Shown here: piece by piece, positions 48,793 through 59,509 of the stretch
Position numbering within the stretch: the stretch's first letter is position 1
How the letters are laid out: the number at the start of each line of letters is the position of its first letter
Source: an uncultured Collinsella sp.
GTDB lineage: Bacteria > Actinomycetota > Coriobacteriia > Coriobacteriales > Coriobacteriaceae
Reading direction: 5' to 3'
DNA: 64,000 bases
Assembly (NCBI GenBank): GCA_900556875.1
Contig: USQQ01000004.1
Location: 1 to 64,000 of the forward strand
Program-made: the position numbers and the translations under genes
The notes under the pieces: generated by a model
Seen by the model: the letters and a program-made list of their open reading frames with translations, nothing else
Told to the model about the DNA's origin: nothing
Databases searched by the model: none

Positions 48793-48829
48793 AACCTGCC
48801 AAAATAAACCTGTCCCTTTTTGGTAGGTT
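48793..48829. repeat. GTCCC-core hairpin overlapping the RlmA-like stop
   Basis: AACCTGCCAAAA (48793-48804) and TTTTTGGTAGGTT (48817-48829) enclose AAACCTGTCCC. The stop TAA (48828-48830) overlaps its right edge. Confidence 0.75.
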
Positions 48830-49640
48830 AGTGGCGGTACTCGGCGATGATGAAGTCGATGTCGGTTTGAAGGGTGTCCAGGTTTGCCAGGCGCTCTTTG
48901 TCGGCGGGGCGCGTGCGGTAGTAGTACGGCGTCATCTGGAACACCGCCTCGATGTCAGCCTGGGTCTGAAGCGTAATGTTCGCAGACACCCGCTGCGTTC
49001 CGACCAACTCGAGCTCAGTAGTCTTCGGCAGCTTCTCGTCATTGAGATATGGCGTGTCGTAGAGCACCTCCTTGAGCCCAAACAGATGACGGGCACCCGG
49101 CACCACGGTATAGAGCGAGCCCTCGGGCGCCAGCACGCGGGCAAACTCGCGCTCGTTAAAGGGAGCGAAGAGCTCGGTCACCATATCGAAGGCGCCATCG
49201 GCCACGGGGATGTCCTTCATATTGGCCACAAAGTAGGTCGCATCGCCGCGCTTGGCGGCCAGGCGCACCATCTCCTTGCCCAGGTCGAAACCGTAAGCAT
49301 CCACGTCCGGCACCGCACCCATGGCGCTAGTGTAGTAGCCCTCGCCGCAGCAAATATCGAGCAAGGTCATGGGGACGCCTGCAGACGCCGCGCGCCCAGA
49401 CACCTGCTTGCGCACCAGCTCGACCATCGCATCGCGCAACGGCGCATAGTAACCGCGGTTCAGAAAGTCGCGACGACTACGCGCCTGCGACTTGGGATCG
49501 CCCATGGAGTCGCCGCTCTTGGACGAGCGCAGTAGATACAGATAGCCCTCGCGCGCACGATCAAACCGGTGTCCGCCCGCGCACACAGCACCGCGCTCAT
49601 CGTCCACCAACGGCTCATGGCAAACGGGACACAACAACAT
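48828..49640 (-). CDS. 23S rRNA (guanine)-methyltransferase RlmA-like
   Basis: The 270-aa protein has the N-terminal zinc finger of RlmA (CPVC and CAGGHRFDRAREGY), then DICCGEGYYTSAM, the SAM-binding loop, and RRDFLNRGYYAPLRDAM. RlmA enzymes methylate G745 or G748 in 23S rRNA; the G748 type confers tylosin resistance, and which base is used here is not clear. The start at 49640 has AAGGAG just before it. It ends in a repeat hairpin. Confidence 0.88.
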   Translation of the reverse strand: MLLCPVCHEPLVDDERGAVCAGGHRFDRAREGYLYLLRSSKSGDSMGDPKSQARSRRDFLNRGYYAPLRDAMVELVRKQVSGRAASAGVPMTLLDICCGEGYYTSAMGAVPDVDAYGFDLGKEMVRLAAKRGDATYFVANMKDIPVADGAFDMVTELFAPFNEREFARVLAPEGSLYTVVPGARHLFGLKEVLYDTPYLNDEKLPKTTELELVGTQRVSANITLQTQADIEAVFQMTPYYYRTRPADKERLANLDTLQTDIDFIIAEYRH

Positions 49641-49696
49641 GGCAACTCCTTAGCGCGAACAACACAACGCCCACCATTGTCGCACGCCTTCCCCAT

Positions 49697-49767
49697 CTAG
49701 TCATAGAAGAGACAAGGAGTGTCCCCCAGCTGCCGGCAGAAAAGGAATGTCCCTAAGTGCCGACTAG
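49697..49767. repeat. Direct-repeat element with GGACACT/TGTCCC core
   Basis: Two tandem units, AAGGAGTGTCCCCCAG and AAGGAATGTCCCTAAG (from 49714 and 49742), each ending in TGCCG, lie between CTAGTC and GACTAG. The element sits between rlmA-like and MATE genes and resembles the other GTCCC-core repeats. Confidence 0.65.
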
Positions 49768-49831
49768 TCGATTAGGAGTATCATCGTCTGCGCAAATAAG
49801 CGTGAGCAAGCATATTAGAGATTGAGAGCGT

Positions 49832-51214
49832 ATGGCAGACACCGCATCTAAGCACATCGACATGACCACCGGCTCGCTGTGGCGCAATATTCCCCTGTTC
49901 GCCTTCCCCGTGGCCGCCACGAGCATCCTTGAGCAGCTGTCGAACCTCATCGCCACGGTCATCATCGGTAACTTCTCGGGCGACCAGGGAACCCTCGCCA
50001 TGGCGGCGGTCGGCTCCAATGTTCCGCTTACCAGTCTTATGCTCAACCTGTTTATTGGCATGTCGCTTGGCTCCAACGTGGTCATTGCCAACGCCATCGG
50101 CCGCAACGACCAGAACATGGTCAAGCGCGCCGTCCATACCTCGATTCTTATGGCACTCGTGGGCTTTGTCGTCATCGCGCTGGGCGAGATCTTTGCCGAG
50201 CCCATGCTCGCCGCGCTCAACGTCCCCGCCGAAACCATGCCGCTCGCATCGCTCTACCTGCGCGTCTTTTTGCTCAGTATGCCCTCGATCTTGCTCTACA
50301 ACTTTGAGGCCGCGATCTTCCGCTCCGTCGGCATCACCCGCATGCCGCTGCAGGCGCTTGCCGTGTCCACCGTCCTCAACATTGGCCTGGACCTCATCTT
50401 TGTCCCCGTACTCCACTGGGGCGTCGCGGGCGTCGCTATCGCCACCGCCATCGCCTACACCGTCAGCGCCGCTACGCTCTTTATCCGCCTGCTCAAGACC
50501 GACTCCGTCGTCCGCGTCACCCTGCGCGATCTGGCTATCGACCCCGTCGCCCTCAAGCGCATCGTTAAGATCGGCCTGCCCGCCGGCATCCAAAGCGCCG
50601 TCTTTGCCGTAGCTAACATCATCATCCAGTCCGCCATCAACAGCTTGGGCACCGAGGTCATGGCGGCATCCAGCGCTGCCATGAGCCTGGAGTATGTGTG
50701 TTACAACCTGCTCAACAGCTTTAGCCAGGCTTGCACTACCTTTGTGGGACAAAACCACGGCGCGCGCCAGATCGACCGTTGCACCAAGACGCTCAAGGTC
50801 TGCCTGGTCGAAGGCGGCATCGTTGCACTCACCACCATCGTCATCATCGTCGGTCTGGGGCGCGAGATCCTGGCGCTCTTTAACAGCGATCCCAACATCG
50901 TCTCGATCGGCTATATCCGTGTGTGCTCGATCTTCCCGGCATACGCCTTTAGCATGTTCTACGAGAATATGTCCGGCTACCTGCGCGGCTTTGGCATCTC
51001 GCTCATGCCCGCCCTCATCACCATGATCTGTGTCTGCGGCATCCGCTTCTACTGGGTATTCTGCGTGTTCCCGCACTTCCGCACCTTTGCGAACATCATG
51101 ATGGTCTACCCCATCAGCCTGGGCACCACAGCGTTCTTTATGGTCGTGGCGGTATTGCTCTGCCATCCGGCACACACCTACCGTCTGGCGCAAGCCAAGG
51201 CCGGGGCGCGCTAG
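49832..51214 (+). CDS. MATE-family efflux transporter
   Basis: The 460-aa protein has about twelve membrane helices and MATE hallmarks: AATSILEQLSNLIATVIIGN in helix 1, VAVSTVLNIGLDLIFVPVLH, and the second-half repeat LEYVCYNLLNSFSQACTTFVGQNHGA. It should export cationic drugs or metabolites with sodium or protons. AGAGCGT precedes the ATG weakly. It ends beside the convergent LysR gene at 51244. Confidence 0.9.
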   Translation: MADTASKHIDMTTGSLWRNIPLFAFPVAATSILEQLSNLIATVIIGNFSGDQGTLAMAAVGSNVPLTSLMLNLFIGMSLGSNVVIANAIGRNDQNMVKRAVHTSILMALVGFVVIALGEIFAEPMLAALNVPAETMPLASLYLRVFLLSMPSILLYNFEAAIFRSVGITRMPLQALAVSTVLNIGLDLIFVPVLHWGVAGVAIATAIAYTVSAATLFIRLLKTDSVVRVTLRDLAIDPVALKRIVKIGLPAGIQSAVFAVANIIIQSAINSLGTEVMAASSAAMSLEYVCYNLLNSFSQACTTFVGQNHGARQIDRCTKTLKVCLVEGGIVALTTIVIIVGLGREILALFNSDPNIVSIGYIRVCSIFPAYAFSMFYENMSGYLRGFGISLMPALITMICVCGIRFYWVFCVFPHFRTFANIMMVYPISLGTTAFFMVVAVLLCHPAHTYRLAQAKAGAR

Positions 51215-51243
51215 ACACATCCAACAAGGTGGCGCATCGACAA

Positions 51244-52110
51244 CTAGCTGACGATATGCGAGCTCATATAGTCGATAAAGCGCCGCGTGGCGATCGGCAT
51301 TGTGTCCCAGCTACGCCAGGCTGCCACTACATCGCGTGAGGGAGCGTGCACGATGGGACGCACCTGAATATCGGCCTTCATGCCCTCGACCGTACGACGG
51401 TAGAGCATGCTCACGCCAAGGCCTTCCTCCACCATCGCCATAATGGTGTAGTCGTCGGTGACCTCACTCGTCACGTGCGGCGACAGCCCGTGCGCCGCGA
51501 ATGCATCGAGCACCAGGCTCTGCTCACCCTCATCCAGCAGCACAAACGGCTCGGACGCTAGGTCGGCGAGTGTCACCTTTTCCTTTGCCGCCAGCGGATG
51601 CGTGGCCGGCAACAATGCTACCAACTCGTCGTGATAGACCACGCGCTTCTGGAGCCCAGCGGTAAATCCGCGCGCCGTAAAGCAAAAGTCAACCATGCCA
51701 TCGTGCACCCACTGGGCGTTGCGCGTGTAATCGCCCTGCTTGAGGGTAAAGTGCACGCCCGGGTGCAGGGCCCCAAAGTCGCGAATCACGCGCGGCAACA
51801 CGGTACGGCTCACGTTGGTAAACGTCGCAATACGAATATCGGTCGAGGAGAGTCCCAGCAACTCCTGGCGCTTGCCCTCGAGCTCGGCCTCGGCCGTTAC
51901 GATCTGGCGCAGATACGGCAGGTACTGTTTGCCGTCGCGCGTAAGCGACACGCCCTGCTTGCCGCGCTCGATAATCGTGGTGCCCAACTCGCGCTCGAGC
52001 GCCTTGACAGCCTGGCTCACCGCACTTTGCGTATAGCCCAGCTCGTCGGCCGCACGTTTCAGGCTGCCGCAATCGACCACCATACATACAATCTGATACC
52101 GCGATGCCAT
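51244..52110 (-). CDS. LysR-family regulator
   Basis: The 288-aa protein has a winged helix (GSLKRAADELGYTQSAVSQA) and a LysR effector domain. It is divergent from an EamA transporter at 52269, repeating the LysR/EamA arrangement at 13484/14460. GGAGG lies six bases before the ATG. A LysR-type inverted repeat is in the intergenic region. Confidence 0.9.
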   Translation of the reverse strand: MASRYQIVCMVVDCGSLKRAADELGYTQSAVSQAVKALERELGTTIIERGKQGVSLTRDGKQYLPYLRQIVTAEAELEGKRQELLGLSSTDIRIATFTNVSRTVLPRVIRDFGALHPGVHFTLKQGDYTRNAQWVHDGMVDFCFTARGFTAGLQKRVVYHDELVALLPATHPLAAKEKVTLADLASEPFVLLDEGEQSLVLDAFAAHGLSPHVTSEVTDDYTIMAMVEEGLGVSMLYRRTVEGMKADIQVRPIVHAPSRDVVAAWRSWDTMPIATRRFIDYMSSHIVS

Positions 52111-52167
52111 CGTGCCTCCACATCGATGTAGCCGTAAAACGTTTTGCCAGGACCTTTTCTTCCAACA

Positions 52168-52190
52168 TTAGTATTTCTTAATCATACTGA
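52168..52190. promoter_or_regulatory. LysR box candidate between regulator and EamA gene
   Basis: AGTAT (52170-52174) and ATACT (52184-52188) form a perfect inverted repeat with a nine-base spacer, T-N11-A style. Confidence 0.5.
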
Positions 52191-52268
52191 AGATACATTC
52201 GCTTTACTACATCCATCTCTGGGAGCAGAATCCTTTTTGCGAAACCGTTCTGTAACAAAAGGAGTCCC

Positions 52269-53171
52269 ATGGATCGCAAAAAAGCAATCGCGCTCTCATT
52301 TTCCGTTCCCGTCGCATGGGGCTTTTCGTACCCCCTCATGAAGATCGGCATGGACAGCATGAACGCCACGAGCATCGTTGCGCTACGCTGCATCATCGCT
52401 TTTGCAGCTTGTCTGCTGCTCTTCCACAAGCACGCGCTGCGCGTCAACCGCGACGTGATGATTCGTTCCGCTATCATCGGCGCCATCATGGCGACCGAGC
52501 TCACCTGCATGTGCCTGGGCTCCAGCCTTACCTCTGCCTCCACCGCCGGCTTTTTGCAGAGCCTGACGGTCGTGATCGTACCGTTTGCCAATGCGGCCCT
52601 GCTGCGTCGCGCCCCCGAGCGCAAGGTGCTCATCGGCACCGCCATCGTCACTTGCGGCATGCTGCTGCTCTCGGGCGCCGACTTTACCAGCCTCAATCCC
52701 GGCGCAATCATCATGCTGCTCTCGGCCTTTATCTATGCCGGCCACATTATCATCGCCAAGCGCTTTGTCGAAGAAGTCGATCCGCTGGCTCTGGGCGTTT
52801 GGCAGCTGGGCTTCGGTGGCTTGTTCTCGGGCATCGCCGCATGCACCTTGGGCGGCTTTACGCTTCCCAGCACGCCGAACGAAATCGTCGTGGTCGTTGC
52901 GCTCGCACTCATCTGCTCTGCCTACGGCTTTATCACCCAGACGCTCGTGCAGCCTCACGTACCCGCCGAGACCACCGGCTTTGCCTTCTCGCTCGAGCCG
53001 GTCTGCTCTGCCGTCTTCTCGTTCTTCTTGGTCGGCGAAGTGCTGAGCCCCATCGCCTTCTTTGGCGCCGCCCTCATCCTCACCGGCGTCATGGTGGCAA
53101 CCATCGAGCTTCCGCGCCTTCGCGCACATGGACAGGCTCGCATGGCAGGAGCGCCCGAGCAAGCCTCGTAA
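52269..53171 (+). CDS. EamA/DMT-superfamily transporter
   Basis: The 300-aa membrane protein shows ten hydrophobic segments in two EamA repeats, for example ALRCIIAFAACLLLFHKHAL and TGFAFSLEPVCSAVFSFFLV. AAAAGGAG precedes the ATG. It pairs with the divergent LysR gene at 51244. Substrate unknown. Confidence 0.88.
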   Translation: MDRKKAIALSFSVPVAWGFSYPLMKIGMDSMNATSIVALRCIIAFAACLLLFHKHALRVNRDVMIRSAIIGAIMATELTCMCLGSSLTSASTAGFLQSLTVVIVPFANAALLRRAPERKVLIGTAIVTCGMLLLSGADFTSLNPGAIIMLLSAFIYAGHIIIAKRFVEEVDPLALGVWQLGFGGLFSGIAACTLGGFTLPSTPNEIVVVVALALICSAYGFITQTLVQPHVPAETTGFAFSLEPVCSAVFSFFLVGEVLSPIAFFGAALILTGVMVATIELPRLRAHGQARMAGAPEQAS

Positions 53172-53258
53172 GCGCCTCACCTTTTGTAGCCCCGACATAA
53201 AGGTCTCCGGACGCCTTTACAATAGATGCCAACAGAGCATCTGCCGTAAAGGAGCCCC

Positions 53259-53984
53259 ATGGACACCGCAACTCGCGACCGCAACATAGCAACTTGGTTG
53301 GGCGATGCGCCGCAGCCGGTACGTGACACAACGAACCAGCTGCTCGAGCGCATCGCCCTTTTACGTGCCGAGCAGACTATCTACCCGGCACAAGACGACA
53401 TCCTCAATGCCCTCGCCTATACGCCGGCCAACCAGGTCAAGGTTGTCATTTTGGGTCAAGATCCCTATCACGGACCCAACCAGGCCATGGGGTTATCGTT
53501 CTCGGTCCCCGCGTCGCAAACCAAGTTGCCGCCGAGCCTGCGCAACATCTATAAGGAACTCAACGCCGATCTGGGTTGTCCCATTCCCGCCACGGGAGAC
53601 CTAACCCCATGGGCACAACAGGGCGTCCTGCTCCTCAACACGACGCTCACCGTGCGCGAGCATGCCGCCAACTCGCACGCCAAGCTGGGCTGGAGCACCC
53701 TGACCGATTACGTCATCGAACGCTGCTGTCAGCTGCCCCAGCCGGTCGTCTTTTTGGCATGGGGTCGCTTTGCCCAGCAGATGGTCGAAGGCAAGCTCGC
53801 CGCGACCGGCGCGGGAAAGGCAACCGGCAAGTTCTGTCTGGCCTCTACGCACCCCTCGCCGCTTTCGGCAAACCGTGCCACGGCAGAACTCCCCGCTTTT
53901 ATGGGGTCGTGCCCCTTCTCCGCTGCCAATCGGCTACTCGAACAGCACGGCTCGACCCCCGTCAACTGGACTTGCCTCGGCTAA
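53259..53984 (+). CDS. ung: Uracil-DNA glycosylase (family 1)
   Basis: The 241-aa protein has the catalytic GQDPYHGPNQAMGLSFSV (Asp of the water-activating loop), LLLNTTLTVREH and the DNA-intercalation loop HPSPLSANR. It removes uracil from DNA in base-excision repair. AAAGGAG precedes the ATG. It ends beside the convergent SDR gene, with a terminator between. Confidence 0.96.
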   Translation: MDTATRDRNIATWLGDAPQPVRDTTNQLLERIALLRAEQTIYPAQDDILNALAYTPANQVKVVILGQDPYHGPNQAMGLSFSVPASQTKLPPSLRNIYKELNADLGCPIPATGDLTPWAQQGVLLLNTTLTVREHAANSHAKLGWSTLTDYVIERCCQLPQPVVFLAWGRFAQQMVEGKLAATGAGKATGKFCLASTHPSPLSANRATAELPAFMGSCPFSAANRLLEQHGSTPVNWTCLG

Positions 53985-54000
53985 AAATCGATACATCAAA

Positions 54001-54034
54001 AAACGCGCCCGACGGCTTCCCATCGGGCGCGTTT
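54001..54034. terminator. Terminator between ung and the SDR gene
   Basis: AAACGCGCCCGA (54001-54012) pairs with TCGGGCGCGTTT (54023-54034); it can serve both convergent genes. Confidence 0.85.
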
Positions 54035-54035
54035 C

Positions 54036-54716
54036 CTATTCGGGCCAAATAAATTGTGTGCGGCCGGCCTCGCCGCCATCGATCAGCAGGCTCTGCCCGG
54101 TCATAAACCGGTTGGTCACGCCCACAAAGTAGATCCACTCGGCGATCTCTTGGGCGGTGGCCCAGCGTTTAAGCGGCGTGAGCTCCATAATCTGGTTCCA
54201 CAGGTGTTCGTCTTCCATCACGCAACGGTTGAGCGGCGTGATAACGCCGCCCGGGTCCACACTGTTGGCGATAGCCTGCGGCGCCAGACGGTTTGCAAGG
54301 TTCTTGGTGTAGGCGATAACGCCGCCCTTGCTGGCGGCATAGGCGGGAAACTCCGATCCCGTATGCCCGCTCGCCGACCCCACATTGACCACGGATGTAA
54401 TGGCCGGCGCCGGCTTGGCGGCAAGCCCCTCCCCCACAAAGGCATAGCGCTCGGTCACGTTGATGGTGCCGCACAGGTTGGCGGCAATATCGTCGGCCGA
54501 ATCCTGCGTGCCGGCAACGTTCACGATCACCTGGGGTTCAAGCTCGTCTGGAAACGAATCCGGCTCGCGGACATCGACGATCAGATGGCGATAGCGCTCG
54601 TGCTCGACTGCCGCCGGCAGCAGATCAAAGCCCACGACCTCGTGACCCTCGTCCAAAAAGCGCTGCACGCACGCGGCTCCGATACCGCCCGAGGCACCCG
54701 TGATCAAAACCCGCAT
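54036..54716 (-). CDS. Short-chain dehydrogenase/reductase
   Basis: The 226-aa Rossmann protein has TGASGGIG at the start, NVAGTQD in place of NNAG, Ser in VNVGSASG and the catalytic YAASKGG, then NSVDPGGVITPL. It should use NAD(P)H for an alcohol or ketone, substrate unknown. It starts nine bases after the VUT transporter gene, so they form an operon. Confidence 0.88.
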   Translation of the reverse strand: MRVLITGASGGIGAACVQRFLDEGHEVVGFDLLPAAVEHERYRHLIVDVREPDSFPDELEPQVIVNVAGTQDSADDIAANLCGTINVTERYAFVGEGLAAKPAPAITSVVNVGSASGHTGSEFPAYAASKGGVIAYTKNLANRLAPQAIANSVDPGGVITPLNRCVMEDEHLWNQIMELTPLKRWATAQEIAEWIYFVGVTNRFMTGQSLLIDGGEAGRTQFIWPE

Positions 54717-54725
54717 ACTTGCTCC

Positions 54726-55448
54726 TTAGGCGGTTGCGTGACGCTCGAGGTACTCGGCGCCCACATTCTCGCGCTCCCAGCCACGCACAACCTTGTAGCC
54801 CACGGGGCTCAGGAAGACCTCACACAGCAGCTCGGCAACAGCGCCGGTCAGCGAGCACATAAGGACCTGCACCCAGGTCCAGCCAAAGAACGTGTGGCTC
54901 ACCACAATGGCAAAGACCAGGTTGTCGATAAACTGGCCAACACCCGTGGACACATAGGAGCGGAAGGCAAAGCTCGCAAAGTTATTCTTTTTGAGCACAC
55001 GGCCGAGCGACTGGTTGAGCGTGGAGTTGACCACGGCAGAGACGAGCATGGCGAGCGAAGATCCAAACACCACGTACCAGGTGCCGCCGATGGTGGCGTT
55101 AAGGGCGGTGTTGACCTCGATCATGCCCGTGTCATAGTAGGCGCCCCACATGCCGGGCGTGAGCGAGCATGCCCAAAAGCACAGACTCACTGCCAGGTTG
55201 ACCGCCAGCGCGAGGATAGAGATTTTGATGGATGCCTTGGCGCCAAAGCGCTTGCAGATCATGTCCTGGCACAAAAACGAAACCCAGCTCACCACAAAGC
55301 CGCAATCGAGTGCCAGATACGGCAGGCTGATGAGCTCTTTGTTGGCCAGCAGGTTCATCATGATAACGCTCACGATAAACAGCGAAACCGTTGCCGCGGG
55401 AATGCTCCGCAACAGGACCTTATAGTCCTCCATGACCTTCTTGATCAT
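54726..55448 (-). CDS. VUT/YhhQ-family transporter (queuosine precursor type)
   Basis: The 240-aa membrane protein belongs to the VUT_1/YhhQ family, which imports queuosine precursors such as preQ0/preQ1. It has about six helices, for example LFIVSVIMMNLLANKELISL and the GQFIDNLVFAIVV segment. AAAGGAG precedes the ATG. I see no preQ1 riboswitch in its leader. No queuosine genes are in this window, so the substrate stays tentative. Confidence 0.8.
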   Translation of the reverse strand: MIKKVMEDYKVLLRSIPAATVSLFIVSVIMMNLLANKELISLPYLALDCGFVVSWVSFLCQDMICKRFGAKASIKISILALAVNLAVSLCFWACSLTPGMWGAYYDTGMIEVNTALNATIGGTWYVVFGSSLAMLVSAVVNSTLNQSLGRVLKKNNFASFAFRSYVSTGVGQFIDNLVFAIVVSHTFFGWTWVQVLMCSLTGAVAELLCEVFLSPVGYKVVRGWERENVGAEYLERHATA

Positions 55449-55568
55449 TATGTACTCCTTTGGTTTTAGGTTTAACGAGCAGGATATCGGACCCGAACTG
55501 CTCGGACGCCTCGGTCTTGAGACGACGGTGGGTATGATAGCCGCTCACACGGCATCAGGCAAGCAAAC

Positions 55569-55598
55569 GGCGCGGCAGCCCCGCAAGGCCACCGCGCC
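55569..55598 (-). terminator. GC-rich hairpin after prfC
   Basis: GGCGCGG (55569-55575) and CCGCGCC (55592-55598) with a longer imperfect stem; read on the minus strand it is followed by GTTTGC. It lies seven bases beyond the prfC stop. Confidence 0.6.
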
Positions 55599-55604
55599 GG
55601 TGCA

Positions 55605-57218
<1,614 letters not shown>

Positions 57219-57371
57219 GCGGATCCTTTCTTGCATTGAGTGCATTACGTCGATGTAACCGCACTATTGTAGCCGCGAAATCCCGCTCTAGGGCACCTAT
57301 CAGGACAAATTCATCAGTTGGAGCCTGGGTAGCCGGCCCAATCCGAATTTGTCTCTTGCGTAACTGTACAT

Positions 57372-57387
57372 AGTGTATATATACTGT
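57372..57387. promoter_or_regulatory. GntR-type operator over the ABC-operon promoter
   Basis: AGTGTATATATACTGT is an imperfect palindrome centred on GTATATATAC and overlaps a TATACT -10 box, with TTGCGT 18 bases upstream. It should be bound by the GntR protein starting at 57434. Confidence 0.5.
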
Positions 57388-57433
57388 GCTTACCGGTTAT
57401 ATACACGTGTAGCCCAACAGCTAAGGAGCCGCT

Positions 57434-57814
57434 GTGGACATCATCCTATCCAATTCGAGCGACAAGCCCATCTACGAGCAAATAGCCTCGCAAGTCAAAG
57501 CTCAGATCCTTTCGGGCACGCTCGCGGCGGGAGCCAAACTCCCCAGTATCCGTGCACTCGCGAGCGATCTTGGCGTGAGTGTCATCACCACCAAGCGCGC
57601 CTACGCCGACCTGGAGCAACTCGGCTTCATCTGCACCGTGCAGGGCAAGGGCTGTTTTGTCGCCGAGGGCAACCAGGAGCTCTTGCGCGAAAACCAGCTC
57701 TGCCATATCGAAGAACTGCTTGCGAAAGCGGCGAGCCAAGCCGAAGCCCTGGGCGTTACGCGCGACAAGCTGCACGAGATGCTCGACCTGGTAGCCCCCG
57801 AAACCATGCAGTAG
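57434..57814 (+). CDS. GntR-family (YtrA-type) regulator
   Basis: The 126-aa protein has a winged helix PIYEQIASQVKAQILSGTL with the GntR signature LPSIRALASDLGVSVITTKR and a short C-terminal dimerisation region, the YtrA layout. It is the first gene of an ABC-transporter operon and probably represses it through the palindrome upstream. GTG at 57434 follows AAGGAG. Confidence 0.9.
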   Translation: MDIILSNSSDKPIYEQIASQVKAQILSGTLAAGAKLPSIRALASDLGVSVITTKRAYADLEQLGFICTVQGKGCFVAEGNQELLRENQLCHIEELLAKAASQAEALGVTRDKLHEMLDLVAPETMQ

Positions 57815-57837
57815 CCATCTGCAAGAAAGGCTATACC

Positions 57838-58719
57838 ATGCAAAACCTTTTAGAACTCAAAGGCATCTCACGCCGTGTGAGCGACCGTTTTTCGTTGCGA
57901 GTGGTCACACTCGCCGTGGAGCCCGGCCAGATCGTTGGCTTTGTGGGCGCAAATGGCGCCGGCAAGACGACGACCATTCGCGCCGCGCTTGGGCTTATAA
58001 AGCTCGATGCCGGCGAGGTGCATCTGCTTGGACAGCGCTGCGACGCCAACGCGCCCGACGAGACGCAGCGCCACCTGCGCTCCCGCATCGGGCTTGTCCT
58101 GGACACGTGTCCCTTCCCCTCCACGCTCAAGGTGGGCCAGGTCGAGAGGCTCGTAGGCCCGGCATACCCCACGTGGAGCTGCGAAACGTTCGCCGGATTC
58201 ATCGACCGATTTGGCCTCGATCCCAAGACGAAGGTCAAGGACCTCTCCCGCGGCATGGGCATGAAGCTGCAGCTCGCCTGTGCGCTCAGTCACAATGCTA
58301 AGCTGCTCGTTTTGGACGAAGCCACCGCGGGCCTCGATCCCATGGCGCGCGAGGAACTGCTCGACGAGTTGCTCGCCTTTGTCGCCGACGGCCAGCACAG
58401 CGTGCTGCTCTCAAGCCACATTACATCCGACCTCGATCGCACTGCCGACCGCGTCATCTGCATCGATAACGGCTCGATTGTGTTTGACCTGCCGCGCGAG
58501 GACATTACCGATCGAGCCGGCATCGCCCACTGCACCCAAGCACAGGCGTCCGAGCTCATGGCTTGCGTCGAAGGCGCCCGTGCCGCCCACCACGCCTATA
58601 GCGTGGACGTGCTCGTGCCCAACCGTCGCGAGGCGCTCGAGGCCTTCCCCGAGATTCCCTGCGATCGGGCAACCATTGATGACTATCTTCGCCTCATACT
58701 GAAAGGGGCTTCGAAATGA
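57838..58719 (+). CDS. ABC transporter ATP-binding protein
   Basis: The 293-aa protein has Walker A GANGAGKTT, signature LSRGMGMKLQLACAL and Walker B LLVLDEATAGLDP, with a C-terminal extension usual in drug/lantibiotic-type exporters. AAAGGC precedes the ATG at 57838. It lies 23 bases after the GntR gene and overlaps the permease gene by four bases. Confidence 0.92.
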   Translation: MQNLLELKGISRRVSDRFSLRVVTLAVEPGQIVGFVGANGAGKTTTIRAALGLIKLDAGEVHLLGQRCDANAPDETQRHLRSRIGLVLDTCPFPSTLKVGQVERLVGPAYPTWSCETFAGFIDRFGLDPKTKVKDLSRGMGMKLQLACALSHNAKLLVLDEATAGLDPMAREELLDELLAFVADGQHSVLLSSHITSDLDRTADRVICIDNGSIVFDLPREDITDRAGIAHCTQAQASELMACVEGARAAHHAYSVDVLVPNRREALEAFPEIPCDRATIDDYLRLILKGASK

Positions 58720-59414
58720 AACGAGCCTTTATGTCCGAGCTCGCCATCGTTCGCACGCTTGTCCCGAGCATTGCGGGCGTCGGCTTGTTCATCTTCGTCG
58801 TGCTGACCCTCGCCAACGCATCGGATGGCGATTCCGGTATAAGCGCCGGTGCCGGCGCCGTCAGTGCCATGTCGCCCATCATATTCATGAACTCACTGGC
58901 CGGTTTCGACAATCAAAACGGTTGGGAGCGTTATCGGGCAACGCTGCCCTTCTCGCGCAAAGACATCATCTGCGCACGCTACCTGAGCGTTATTGTCTTC
59001 TCCGCCGTCATGGCATGTGCAGCCACGCTTTTGAGTATCGTCGCCATCCCGCTCTTCAGCAGCGCGGGCATTCCTTCGACGGGACAGACGGTCTTTGAAA
59101 TCGCAATCGCCTCGGCAGCATCGATGCTCATCTCCCTCATGATGGTGTTCCTGGCACAGCCGCTGTTCTTTCGATTTGGACACATGGAGGCGCTACGCCT
59201 ATCCGTTGGCCTGTTTGCCCTGCTTGGTTGCGGCACCATGGCCACGCTGAGCTCCTCCAACCCCATCAGCAACTGGCTCATGTCGATTGCCGGAGCGAAT
59301 CCCGACCCTGCCGTTCTTGGCTGCCTGTGCGCAGGAATTGCCGTACTGGCCCTCGCGCTATGTGCAATCAGCTGCACCGTCAGCACCAAGGTCTATCGAG
59401 TACGCGATTTGTAG
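58716..59414 (+). CDS. ABC-2-type permease subunit
   Basis: The 232-aa membrane protein has about six helices (LVPSIAGVGLFIFVVLTLAN, IIFMNSLAGFDNQNGWERYR, SVIVFSAVMACAATLLSIVA and later segments). It overlaps the ATPase gene as ATGA, so the two make one exporter controlled by the GntR protein. Substrate unknown; YtrA-linked systems respond to cell-wall-active antibiotics in other bacteria. Confidence 0.85.
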   Translation: MKRAFMSELAIVRTLVPSIAGVGLFIFVVLTLANASDGDSGISAGAGAVSAMSPIIFMNSLAGFDNQNGWERYRATLPFSRKDIICARYLSVIVFSAVMACAATLLSIVAIPLFSSAGIPSTGQTVFEIAIASAASMLISLMMVFLAQPLFFRFGHMEALRLSVGLFALLGCGTMATLSSSNPISNWLMSIAGANPDPAVLGCLCAGIAVLALALCAISCTVSTKVYRVRDL

Positions 59415-59509
59415 CCACACGAAACTTGACCCACGTAGGCCACAATCGGTCGCAATCGCCCATCCGCAAATCCATGGCAAACGGCATGTCCCCGGCGTGC
59501 GCCACCGTA

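Noticed and set aside
55449..55600. PreQ1 riboswitch upstream of the VUT/YhhQ transporter
   Set aside because: No recognisable preQ1 aptamer motif is present in the leader.
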